DNA of 64,000 nucleotides from Apricaphanius iberus (Eukaryota; Chordata; Actinopteri; Cyprinodontiformes; Aphaniidae), in contig JAPXFQ010000344.1 in assembly GCA_028564705.1 (NCBI GenBank), forward strand, positions 1,865,001 to 1,929,000, written 5' to 3'. The notes under the pieces are model-generated. The model made no database searches, was not told the origin of the DNA, and saw only the letters and a program-made list of their open reading frames with translations. The position numbers and the translations under genes are program-made. How positions within the stretch are numbered: the first letter of the stretch is position 1; each line of letters opens with the position of its first letter. Shown piece by piece: positions 23,601-37,100 of this stretch.

Positions 23601-26600
23601 TGTGAAATGAGGAAAATTGGGGGAGGGCCCCCTCCTCAAGATTACACTATGGCGGAGGAGTTGGCTCTGAGCAACAATAAGGGGCGGCCGATTATGGATG
23701 CGGTACAGTAAGGGCATGCTTCGAGTCACATTTGTTAATATGCGGCTCAAGAAGTTCACAAAGATAAGACATTCCTTACGCGGAAAATCTGTATCTTTCA
23801 TACAAGTAAGCATCAGGAAAGTCAAAAGGATTTTGTCTGTCCCTAAAAACTCTTTCTCTACGAAGTGCTCGTCTAACAATTTGCGCGGAGATGTCCACAG
23901 GATTTGGGAGAAAAGGTGAAGCCATTGCAACAGAGAACAGACGCTGGGACTTAGTTACGTCACCTATATGTTTCTTTGCTCACAGCTGATTGGTCAAACT
24001 TCAGTCTGAGATCTCGAATCCAGAACATAACCTGCCCCGGAGCAGGTTAGCCGTTCAGCGTAAGATACCATGGCAACGAACACCGATCAAAGCCGAGCTA
24101 CTTTCATAGTACCTAAAACCCAGGGTTGGCGGAAACTAAGCTGAAACATAGCTGACTAGCCACCTAATCCGGCTTCATGGTAGAGGCCCCAGGTTATGTT
24201 CTGGGTAAATTTGTCCCAGAGAGGGTTCTGAATATGGTTTGAACTTTTAAATGAGGATCCTGTGGACGTGGAAGCACAGATTATATTTTGTCAAAATAAC
24301 TTTAAGTCTGTCCACCAGAAACTGTAGGACAAAGCCCATTACATATTACAAACAGTCAACAACTATTTCACAAACATTTTAGTAACATGTAATAATATTT
24401 CAAATAAGATCATATAACAATTATATGCAGTTCAATGAAATAATCCTGCAATGTGAAACAATGACTACTGCTAAGTGCATTAAAATGTCAATAACTGGCA
24501 GCATTAAAATTTCTTAAATTGGAATATATTAGTATATGTTGTAAACTTCCATTTTACAAAGTCACTGGAACACCTTTACAGAGCCAACTCCTCAGCTAGG
24601 ATGAGGGGAGATGATGGTGGCCCCCCACCAGTAAGACGGGCCCCAGCCTTCTTTTGATCAGCTACATGACAGGTAGAATGCTCAACAAATACTTAATAGG
24701 CCCTACATCTCTCCAGTAATTATTGGATTTCAATCTTACCTTTTTGGAAAATCTTTTTGTTTTTTATTTCGGCTTGATTAAGGGTTATTTTGGCTCCTGA
24801 AGGATTGGATCTAATTAAGTTAGAGGTCAATAAATGTCTAGGTCAATGTACAATATTATTGTAATCTCAAAAAATAGGTGACAAAAGTACACTATGACAC
24901 AACATACAGGAACACATTTTAAATTATAAATTATATCATCCAGCACCACTTGACCTCAACTGGGTATAAGAGGTAGAAAATTAATTAATAAAAATAAAGA
25001 TTGTTGAGAGTTTTTATGTTTAAGGCTGATGTTTGCATTGCGACTGAACCAGCTGCAATGCTCTATTATTCAAATTCAAGAGCAATGTGATGTTTTAACC
25101 TGAAGAGGGCACTCCAATTGTGTTTTTAAGTAGAATTTCTTTTTTTTTACTGAAATGTTCTAAAAAAAATGAAAACAATGAAGAGACATGTAGACCATAC
25201 TATTAGACACTCATTCATAAAGCTTATCAGCAAAAAGAAAAACGATGATTAGGAGTTGAGTTGAACTTTAAACTCACACATATTTTTTTGGCAAGCCAGC
25301 ATTCTTTCTTTAGCTTTATTGCTTTTGTGTCATAACAAATTTGGGTTGAATTCTTCATTAGTGCTTCCAACTCCACTTCTTCGAAGTATTCTGCCCTTTT
25401 TTTCTTCCAGTTTCCTTTGTGACTCATGAATTCTGTGATCCATTGAGAGGGTCTTTATGTTTCAGGGTTTACCAGGAGTAGGTTGATTAACCTGATTCTT
25501 ATCAGGTGTTCTGGCAAGGCAAGGTAATATTATTTGTATAGCACACTTTCAACACAAGGCAATTCAACTTGCTTTACGTGATTACAGAAATGTGAAAATT
25601 ACAACATAAAATCAACAAAGGAAAGCCTAAATGAACAATTATAAAACAAACAATAGCATTTGATTATAAACAACAATTTAGGATAAAAACATTTACTTAT
25701 AAGCATGTTTAAATAGGTACGTTTTTATTTTAGATTTGAAAGAACCGACAAACTCAGGCTAAGCAGGTTTTGGGTTGATTAATCGAGACTTCAATGTTTA
25801 CCACATGGTAAGTTAACCAAGCTTTCTGGAAAGGGCCCCTGGTCATATTACCCTAATGTTCCAATAGTGGAAACACGCCTAGCTGTAAACAACTTTTAGT
25901 GGTGTTGAACCTTCCAATGAGAGTCCAGTCAACCAAAATGACCAAAAATGACAATCATTAAGCGCTAAACTTTAGAGTGGTATACCCAAAGTCTGAAATT
26001 AAATCCAATTTAGATACTGTAGTATGACCTTAAGCAAGGTTTTCATATCTGAAAACCCTCAAACATAGCTGAGAAGTTAACAGCCATTTATATTAAGCTT
26101 TTTGTCCATCCATTACTTATACTCCTTATCCTCGAAGGGTCACGGGGGCTGGTGCCTATCTTCAGAGTACAATGGGCGAGAGGCGGGGTCCACCCTAGAC
26201 CAGCAGTTCCCAAAGTTGGGGTCAGGACCCCACTTGGTGTCATTAACAGGTAAGTGTGGGGTCTTGAGATTCTCTTGAGAAAATAATGTCAACACCAGAG
26301 GAGGCAATGCGCAGGCATCTTGATTTTAAAAATTAATTAAAAGTTAAAAAACAGGACTTGAATTAATAAAAGAAACATATAGTGGAATATATTGGTTGGT
26401 GATGTTGGTTATGTTGCCATTCTACCACTACTTAACTGACACAGAAAAAAATACTTGTATTTTCCATCCCGAGTTGGGCTCACGAGTAAGTTCAATTTTC
26501 ACTTTATGTGTCAGAGACTGGAAACTGGGAACTACTGCCCTAGACAGGTCGCCAGTCCATCGCAGGGCAACATAGAGACAGACAGGACAAACACTCACAA

Positions 26601-29600
26601 ATAAAATGATTCATCAGCAAACCTCTGAAACTGTGTGAGCCATGCTGATTAATGGGAGGTGCAGGGAAGGATGACTCAGCACAAGAAGAGCAGGTCAGTG
26701 CCTGGAGGCTTTGCTGCCGTTATTTGAACCGGTCTGCCAAGGATGGTGTGAAGGCAGATCAAACGGCAGAGAGGGGTGAAACAGGAAATCCCACTGCACC
26801 CAGGAGTATTCAAAAATGCCTCACAAATGGGAGCATGAAAGAAAATCACATGGCCACTTAGAATTTTGGTAACTGATATATGTGCTATTCAGGACAGTTA
26901 GTGTACACTCTGACTTCTACTTGTTATAATGCAAATGTTAACTGATCCAAAAGCAAACTTAAACCTACAAATGTTTCAGTATCACTGATGGAGGTTTATA
27001 ATGGGATTATTACTTATAAAGTTGACAAACTTGGCTACAGGCTACTCTCTGTACCCAGCAATGACTGTCTGATGTGTCACTTTACAGTCAGAGCTAAAAA
27101 GCTAAGATTGTAGTTTCAATACTTCATGTATGTATCAGTATGTAATAAAATCTTTTTCTAAAGATATCTACATAAACTCCCACTATGCTTCTTCTTCTCA
27201 GCTCTCATTTCATGCAAAAACAGCTATGTAGCTGCAAAACACCAACAAGTGCTGTATTTTCTCCACACCAACCCTCCACTTTTAGAAAATGGTGCTTAGG
27301 CAAGATAAAAAGAAAAACAGGTTTCAGGAAACTTTTCCAGTGCTACATAACACTTAGCCCTCACATTTACACATCCATTACATCACAAGAGAAAACACCA
27401 ATGTGTTCAGTTTTGCATCAGAGTCTAGCCTCATTATTCACGCTTTGTTTGTTGGCCTCAGTTCTTGGCAATGTTGGCGTGTTTGTATATGGGAAGCTGC
27501 AGCTGTACCGTTTCCAGCTTATCTTTTGCTTACACATGCCTTGAATCTTTCAGATGTTCAAAAGTGGAAACAAAATCGGTAGAAAACAAAAAGAGAGGCT
27601 GCCCAAGGTGGATTTTTGGTCTAGAGTCCAAGACATCGTAGGAGCTGCTTTGTCAAGCTGATAAACAGTCCGTCATGCTCATTTGTGTTTGGTATTATCT
27701 GCAGCCAAAAGGCTAAAACGGCTATCTAGTAGCAACTCCAAATAAAAAGGCAATTAATTTCTCATTAAAGACACTCAATCCAATCAGCTGATGAATCTCA
27801 GATCTAGACACCAAATCCCTTTCCCTACTTCAACGCTGGCAGTTAAGCAAAGCAGACGGTAAAGCTATTTGAAGTAGCTCTGCTTGGAAACTGCAGACAA
27901 CCACACCATGTGAAGTTGACGCTTAATTAAAGGCTCATTTCCATATTTGAGTCCCATTTGAACCTAAAGAGTTCTTCTTTTCCCAAAACCAAAGTGGCTA
28001 CTGGACCGCCACAGAGCTTTGTGTGCCAAATATAAGTCTTGCCAAACAGTTCCTTCCTTTTGAAAGCCACAGTGTAAGGCAGCTGCAGAAGTGAGTCACA
28101 AGGGGAAAAACACGGCAGATAGCTAGAATGACATTGATAGCTCTGTACAATTAAATTAGAGCAGTATATTAAAACAAAAACTCAAAAAGCAGCTCATATT
28201 GGTTTATATCTCAAACCCTGCGTTCATACTTTATTACAGGGAGAAAGAAGCCGATAAGAATGTAAAGATAAAAACTTAAAGAATTTTTTGAACCAGAGGA
28301 AAAAGTAATTAAAAGAAAACCAAAATAAAGTTTAATAGAAGGTTTATAAAAATCAATCTATCCTGCTCTGTGTTTATACCATTGTGATTCATGTTTATTT
28401 TAAATATTTCTCATATGATACTGACATTGATGTGACACATCCGACATGAAAAACATGATTCACATGACTGTGGCCTACTCCTCAAACTGCTGTTTGGTGT
28501 GCTAACATATCCAAGTGATCAAATGCAACCCTTATAAGGGATGCTTGATCCTACTCTGAATTGTTATTTAAAACTCCACAAGTAATAATTCAACCTGAGG
28601 ATATTGGTAATTGAACTAATAATCAACAATGTTAAAAGTTTTAAGAAATATACTGTAATAAAAAAAAACAGACTATCAATGTAAAGTTCATTAAGTAATC
28701 ATAAAGAATTACTACTGTATTGACAAATTTATCTATTTCTAGCCTTTATTTCTGATTTGTATGATGATTAAGAGTTACAGATCATCATTAAATCCCTAAA
28801 TTCACCTTCTAAGAATATTAGAATATGAAAGGATAATTTAGACAATATTTAAGATATAGAAATGCAATCTTATGGCCCCGACAATCACGTGAAAAAAACC
28901 TTTGACTTGATTCTTGTTCAGGTGACAGTATCTGATACCCTTAAAGAGCATGGTAAGCAACAAAGTTCATTGCTCAAGAAGCAGCCTGTTCATAAACTAC
29001 TGCATCCAAGACTATCTATGTTAAGTGGAAGAAAAATACATTTGGTTAAAAGGTAGTGCACTATAACAGTAATAACCTCTAGCCTGGGAATAATGTGATT
29101 ATTCAAGAAGAGGACCGAGACCTGGGCATCAGCTCCTTCTTTCCTCAGTTAAAGTACATTTTCTATTTACATCAGAAATAAAGGTCTTGGCATCTGGAAA
29201 AGGAATGGAGAAGCAAAGACTCCAAGTTACTTAAAGTTCAGTATGAAGTTTCCACAGTCATCAATGCTCTGGACAACCATGTCATATGCTGGGGTTGGTC
29301 CACTGTGTTTTGCCAAATTCAAAGTCAGAGTAGCCATACACCAGTCATTTATCATTATCAATTCATTTTTCACACTACTGCTACGCTTATGGATATGCTA
29401 ATTTTAGTTTTACAGTCAGACAGGTCAGAAAACTCTACAAGCATCTATAAGGAAAGAAAAAAAATCTGGATGAGAAAAACCAGACCAAACAATGGAGATG
29501 AGCTGAAGGCCGATAGTTTAGGCAAGGTGGTTCTTCTTGAATAAAGCCACGAGTTGATTACCTCAAAAATATGCTGCACTGATGCAATAAATTAAGTAAA

Positions 29601-31113
29601 AGGTATTGAGGGTTTATAATTTATAGTACATATACATTTTTCATTAGGTTAACATGTCTTTTCTTAAAAATACCAAGTATGCCAAGGATCTTCTAAGGCA
29701 GGTGACATTTGGGGTTTTATTAACTATAAGACATAATCATGAAAACTGATTGAAAAAAAATTATCACGGTACTTGAAATAAATCCAACTGAGTTTAATTT
29801 TATGTGGAATTACTCAAAAATGTTACCTTTTATTAATATCCCAATTTAATTAGATGTGTGGTAACATTTTATAGGACTAATTTCTTTCTTTTTTCTTCAC
29901 AAAAAATACATAAAATAAAAAAAATTCACAACAATTTTCACCTTGATTATAAACTCCTAAGAATACCTAAAGGTAAAGTCCAAGTGGAAAAAAAACAAAC
30001 AGTGAATATTGTTTGCCAATTATCTCAAGCTAGAAAGTATTGTTTTTATTTCATTTGCGAATTATACCACGGTATACAGTTTTAACATCTGTAAAGAAAG
30101 GTTTGTTGTACAACTACGTATACATTAGTTTCTAACATTTTAATACACATTTTAAGTGTAGGTTATTAGATTACCTGAAATTCACTTAATTAAAATTAAC
30201 CATAAAAAGATAGCAGTACAAACAAATTATTTAAGATACTTATATGTTTATTATTATAAGGAATAGATCTGATATCCTAAAAGTTTGGGACAACATCAGA
30301 AAAAAGAAAAAACCTGAATGTTCTATGCAGTAAAAATTAACTACCTCATTACTGTAGCACAACCTCAACAACAGTTCTGTACAAACAGTAGACGGGGAAT
30401 TTCTGCTTCATGCTGCATTTCCAACGGATGCAGTTATAGTCTGCTAAAAATAACTTGGTAGATGATGGTTTCTGAAGGAAATCATATCAGCTAAATAAAC
30501 AGAGGCATTTTTTTTTTTATTGCTGATTTTCAAAGACGTTGCTAACATCAATCAGTTATAGCACTTGATACCAATTCATTTTTCAGCATTTTCTAAATTT
30601 AAACACTGGAGCAACATGTTCACTAACAGTTGTCCAGTACTATGTATGTCACTGCTTTAATAAAATTCACCACCAGAAGTGAAGGCATCTAGATTTAAAC
30701 TTCTATCACTCTGTTAAAATATCTGGCAGTAACATTGGATTATGAGTGTGAAATTAGGGGAAAAAATCCTCCCTCTGAATTTTCCTTACATATATTCTAA
30801 TTTATTATCATATTTCTGAAGTGATACCTCAGTGTAAATGACTTCAGTATATGGCCCTTGTATGTGCATGTATATACAATCCCTGGATCATCTCAGAGAA
30901 CATCAGTATCACTGGGTAATGTTTATTTAATAAAATATTTAGCCACACTATGGAGCTAAAAAGAGTTGTTTTTTGGATCTGAATACTTGCCCATACCAAG
31001 TAGCAATGCTAATACTTTTACCACAGAAAAAAATGCAATAGGCGGAAAGACATGTTTTATTTTTTTCTCAGCTTGTTACAAAAAAAGATGCCGAATTCTA
31101 TAAAAAAAAAATA

Positions 31114-31175
<62 letters not shown>

Positions 31176-34100
31176 ATATATACACTGTATATTATTGCAG
31201 AGTTTTCATTTTTGAAGTATAATTTCATGGTAACCAATACTGATAGGAGTAAATTAGAACTGTAGTACTGGCCCGGTACCAGAATCTGTATCGGTACATC
31301 TCTAGTGCAACTGACATGACTCAGGAAAATTGTTTTTGCCCATCCATTCTATCTGTACTCCATCAGATTAGTAGCGAAACACTTGTCAAAACTTGTGAAC
31401 ATTTACACAATGAACAGAATTAAACACGTTCTAAACACGCTTATCTTTGAAAGTTCACAGGGGGGCCATCTACAGCAGCCATTGGATGAAGGGCGGTGTA
31501 CACCTTGGACAGGTTGCCAATCCATCACAGGGCAACACAGAGAAACACATTACAAACAATGGTTTGTATGGGTTAGCTTGTCGAAATAAAATAAGCAGAT
31601 CCATGTTACCCTGAAGCTTCACATAAGTCCGGTGTTTGTTTATTCCCTCTGACTCTCGCTCACATTGAGTCATCAAGCACCTAGTGAGCTTTAGCTCCTC
31701 TTGCCTTAGATGGCCAGATCACAGGGGAAATGAAGGAATGTGGTCTAGACCCCACACACAAACACTCAGCAGCTCATTCTCTGGCCCACTGGCTGCACCC
31801 TCAGTCGGCAGTTTTAAACCAAGCCAATATGCAACACTCCAGGAGCATTATGGCTACAAACCATAAGATGTTAATGATGAGAATCAAGTCTGCAGGATTG
31901 TTTAAATGTTTCACAAGCACAGATCTCACCTTTCAACGAGCCGTTGCATAATCAGGGTACTTTCTCACTGCTTATCTTACACTGGTGGCTCATCTTGACG
32001 GCAAAGGGGAGTAACATTTTTAACCGTTTCAGGAAATGACAACACTTTCTGTCACTTTTCTGTCATTGCAAACGTAATCCAACGATCTGGATGTGACATT
32101 CTAGGATAACTGTTTAAAGACCCACTCCGGTCATCTTTTGAGCTATTTTAAAATGTTCTAAGTGGTTTTTAGATTATTATTAGGTCGTTTCAAGTCAAAG
32201 TCACAAAGTATGTGCCGTTTTCTAGGACATAGAAAGAGAAGAGCAGCAGTACCTCATTAGCAATTAAACTCTGTGTTGTGGGCGTTGCCGTTGGTCTGGA
32301 GGACCCCTCCCAGTTGCATATAACTATCTTTTTAGGCTAGCTCTCCAGCTGGCTCACTTTACCAGTGGAATACCGGAGCTATCCAGCCATACGGTTTTGA
32401 GCCAGATGTCAGCTAGGATGAGGAACATGAAGACGTAAATCTAGTCGTGTACTAGTCGATGCATCAGAATGGTATTGTGACGTCTTTGGAAATGTAGCCG
32501 AGGGAAGGATGAGGACTATAACTTTCAGAGGCTTATTTTTGCTGTTTATTAGATTTTGCTTTGGGCTTTATTATAGCATTGGACACATCAGTTTACTGTG
32601 GACTTTAATCAGACTCTTACTGATGTAAAAAGACAGTTTTTTTTATTCGAGATGGATATGTTTATTGGACTATGACGGGGTAAATTTCACATTTTATATC
32701 ACGCAGATGTGTGTAAGTATCAGAGCATCAGAAAAATGTAACAAAAATAGGTTAACAACACGAAAACCTCATTTTTTATCAAAGTGGGTGTTTAACAATT
32801 TGACTTCTTACAATGGTTGAGAAAATTCAAAATCAAAATCCTCTTCACATTTAGTCACCTCCCTTGTCCACTACTGACTGGGGGACTAAAAACCTGAAAA
32901 ACACAACTCCTATCATGTTGGAGATGGCCATCACCAGGTGGAGGTTATAACTCTGAAAAACATGGCAATTTACTGAAACCCCATCCCTCAGAATAGACAA
33001 CTGGAGTAAATGATAACATGTAAAAAGCCCCCTTAGAACTTCATCAGAGCCATTTAATCTCCTCGCTGCAAGAGAAAAGCTTTCAGAATCTCATTTTGCC
33101 AAAATGTCTGTTTGCTTTTCTTCATGTTTTAGCAAAACTTACTGTATGCTGCTTATTGTTAAAATACTTGTCTTGAAAAAGTAATTGATAAATTTGAACG
33201 ATAAGCATAATCAGTTCACCTGCATGTAAGTTAAGTTTTGCATATATACCTCTAAGGGTTACATGGGAATGCTCTTGATAGGTTTACTGTCACAACAGTA
33301 AACCTCTCAAGAGCTCCCATTTTTGGGGATATGCCTCCTAGAGTAGCATTTAATTTTCAACTTTCAATTATTTGTTATTACAGACACCAACAGTTGGTTT
33401 AAAGTCAATAAGAGTGAGTAGTAACTATTTATTATGTTTATTTGCTTCTTTACAATGAAAACAAGCTGCTAATGTGTTTTTTTTATGATTTTCTTGAGAA
33501 TGTTTACATTCACAGTATCCCCATGGACCTTCCTATTATATGAGAGCAATTTGAACATTTTAGACCTTTTACAAGCTGTAAAAAGCCTTTCAGAGTTTAG
33601 CTTTGCCAAATTCGGGAAAAAAACAGCCTCAGGCTAAAGAGGTTAATTGTGACAAGGTGATATTCAAAGGAAGCAGTTATGAGTTGTGAAGGATTTTCCT
33701 CTTTGAGTCGTAGTACCTTCAGAGCTTCAATGACAACATCCCGAGCCTCCAGCTCTCCTTCCAGGATGCTAAAGAGCATCAACAACTCTGGCTTGGTCAG
33801 GCTCTCCATGTTCACTTTGGACTGTTGGGAAAAAAAGCAGAAGAATTCAATTTAAAATCAACATATTTGTTTGTATTCTTAGTTCAGCAACATTATTAAA
33901 CAAGCCAACACTGGAAAACCCATTATCTTTCCACATTAGTTTTCTTTTGACTGTATACAACAGTTTTCCAGACATGTAGATTTTTTTTAGCCTGTAGCCC
34001 TGAGTTTTCCACTTCCCAATAATCTAGTCAGACATCCGATCTCCTCCCCTTATTTATGAGCTTTCCAAGGACATATAGTATCTTTGAAGGAAGTCATGTT

Positions 34101-37100
34101 CGAGTAGAACCAGAAACAAGCATGGAGAAGCAGCCTTCAGTTTCTATGCTCCCCACATCTGGAACAAACTGCCGAACTCATGCAAAACTGCAGAGACACT
34201 GAACTCTTTTGAATCTAAAATAAAAAAAACATAACTATATAAACATGCTTCTGTGTAACCGATACTATTATTGGCAATCCTATTAATAAATGTTTTTTAT
34301 CCTAAATTGTTGTTTTTAATCAAATCCTATTGTTTGTTTTGTAAATGTTCATTTATGCTTTCTCATATTGATTCTATGTTTTAATTTTCACATTTCTGTA
34401 ATCTTGTAAAGCACCTTTAAATGCCTTGTGTTGAAAGTGAGCCAAACAAATAAAATTGCCCTGCCTTGCCTTGCCTAGAACAAGGAATATTTTTTTTTAA
34501 GAAATGGAAAAGAAAAACTTGATACTCTTGGTTTAGTTCAGAGGAAGACTAAATACAGCTTTTGCCAAACTAAAACAACAATTTAAAAGAATTTGCTTTT
34601 CTTATGGACTAGTTGGTGATAGATCAGATTCAAGCTTTTCTCCTTGTATTCATGCATTCAAGTCCTAAAGTAAGCAAATTGATAAAGTAACAGAGCTCTC
34701 TTTTTGTTTTGTCAAGAGTTCAAATCCTAATGGATGCTGTGGCTGTTATTTTGATGTTGGAGATGAGATGTAGCCCGTTTGTAGAGTCTCTGTGCTTTAA
34801 TCTTCCAGCTGTGTTGTTTCTGCTGACAAGCCCCACGGTGTCTACATCTCCAGCATCCCACCGCAATCAGCCCAAGTGAAAACATGCGGGCCCCGCTTTG
34901 AAACGAGATCAAAGCGTTCCATGTTACTACACTAAACATCATTTTCTTATGAGAATCATCATGTGGGTTAGAGCTCCACCTCACTGACTGACTGACTAGT
35001 TAATAACACACGACTACTGCTGTTTGAATCCCTGAAATACCCTTTAAGTGACTGAAGCAACTGAAAAATCTCAGTTTGCTTAAAAGGCAGTGATCCCCAA
35101 CTGGATTAGCATTCTGCTTTGAGCAGTTTGTGGTCACCACAACTTTCAACTTCATAACGTCTGAAAGAGAGGTAGAGCTGTTGCCCTTCAGCAGAAATCT
35201 ATTATTGAGAAAAAAAAAGTCATGATGAGCCATGCATGAGCACATAGTTACAATATTTCTAAAATCATCTTCACTTAAGACAGTTCTATACAAAAAAATG
35301 CAATTCACCTTTTTGTAAAATTACGACCACAAACCATTACGTATTTTGTTTGTATGTTTGTGATAAACCAACAGAAAGTAATGCTGAAGTGTGAAAGAAC
35401 AGACAACCTTTTATTTAGCTCCATATATCTTCCTATCAATTCTGAACACATTTTTTCCCTGATTAACATTTTTTAAGGAAAAGGAACCCCGCAGCATGAG
35501 GCTAATTGTACCATGTTTCACTATAGGGATGGAATGATCAGAGTGATATTTCATTTCATTATATTCATTTTCAGAGCTGCCACTGCCTAGGAGCGTCCCG
35601 CTGTTGAAAACCACACTATACAAATTTCTCTCCTGGGACATGAATATTCGAAATGTCTGCGGTTACTGACAAGGTCCTGCCTTTCTCACCTCTAATCGGC
35701 CAGCCAGACTTATTTTATTTATTAAACCTAACGTTTGACCATTATCAAACCCTAATTTGACTCAATTTGTAATCCCAATTCTTGAGGACATAAACCTAAT
35801 GTAATCAATTTATGAAGTATAATATAAGGTGGGACCTTGTTCCTAAACTTGGATATTTCGAAAATTCACTCCCAGGACACCTCCCGGAAGTACTGACTGA
35901 ATCTTGTTTTACAGCGTTACTCATATTAATATCTAAAGGGGAAGCTTGTTTTTATTTTTATTTTACCTGGACCTTATTTGAAGAATGCATTACGCTCATA
36001 TATGCAACCAGACAAGTTTGGAGCCACTTTGAGTCCTTCAGGAAAAATTTATATCCAGTCACGATCAGCGTATATCTATATAATTGGAGTTATGGGGACA
36101 CAGCATGATCAATCTCTGTCACAAAACCCCTTCATTTCACCAATGTTTTGTTATGAATCACTAGCAATAAACTCCTGTGAGTTTGGAGTGTTTCAAAGGT
36201 GCTTTGTTATTGTCTTCCACGGTGTTTTACAGGCTGTTAACCCAACGATTCCACTTACAGAAGCCTGCGACTTTAGTGCAGCTATTGCAGCTGTAGTCTG
36301 TGAAGGTGACTGAAAGGGAGCCTGTGGAAGCAGAACTTAGTGCAGGAGGGCATGGGAAGGACAGATATTCCCACATGTCCTCCACTTGGTCATTTTATTT
36401 GGGCAATTTGGAAACACGCAAACAAGAACGCTGTTGATGTTTGCAGTAGGACGTTCTCTCTAACCGACCGCTCTAGAGACCAGAGTGAAAGTCTTGCTCA
36501 GACTACAACTGGGATGCTGTACAGCAGTGATGTTATTAATTCAATTCAGTTTATTTATATAGCGCCGTTTCACAACAGATGTCATCTCAAGGCACTTTAC
36601 AAGAAGAGTTATTACAATACAATGTTTAATGTAGAAATTAGAGAACCTCAGAAGATTGCGTCGTGTAATTCTCAGCAATCCCTCACACTGAGCAAGCATG
36701 AAGCGTCAATGGAAACATTGTGTGTTGGTATAGTTTGATTAAAAGCCTGTTAAACACTGAACTACAAAGCACATCTGAGATGCTCCAATCTCTCAGGGGA
36801 ATATGGCTAGCAATTTATAACAAAACATTGGTGAAATAAAAGAGTTTTGTGGCGGATAATACCTTTTTTAGAGGCGGCACTTGCCTTGCCCACATTAACT
36901 CCCATTATATGAATATATGCTGATTGCGAATGGATATAAACTTCCCCCGAAGGACTCCAAGTGGCCCTAAACTTGTCTGGGTGAGTAAATGAACGTAATG
37001 GTCATGGTTGAAAAAAAAAAATCCTCTTTAGTACTCTACCTTATTGCTGAACATTACAGCTTGTTGCTGAACGTTTATAAACTGAAATGCCGGTAGATTT

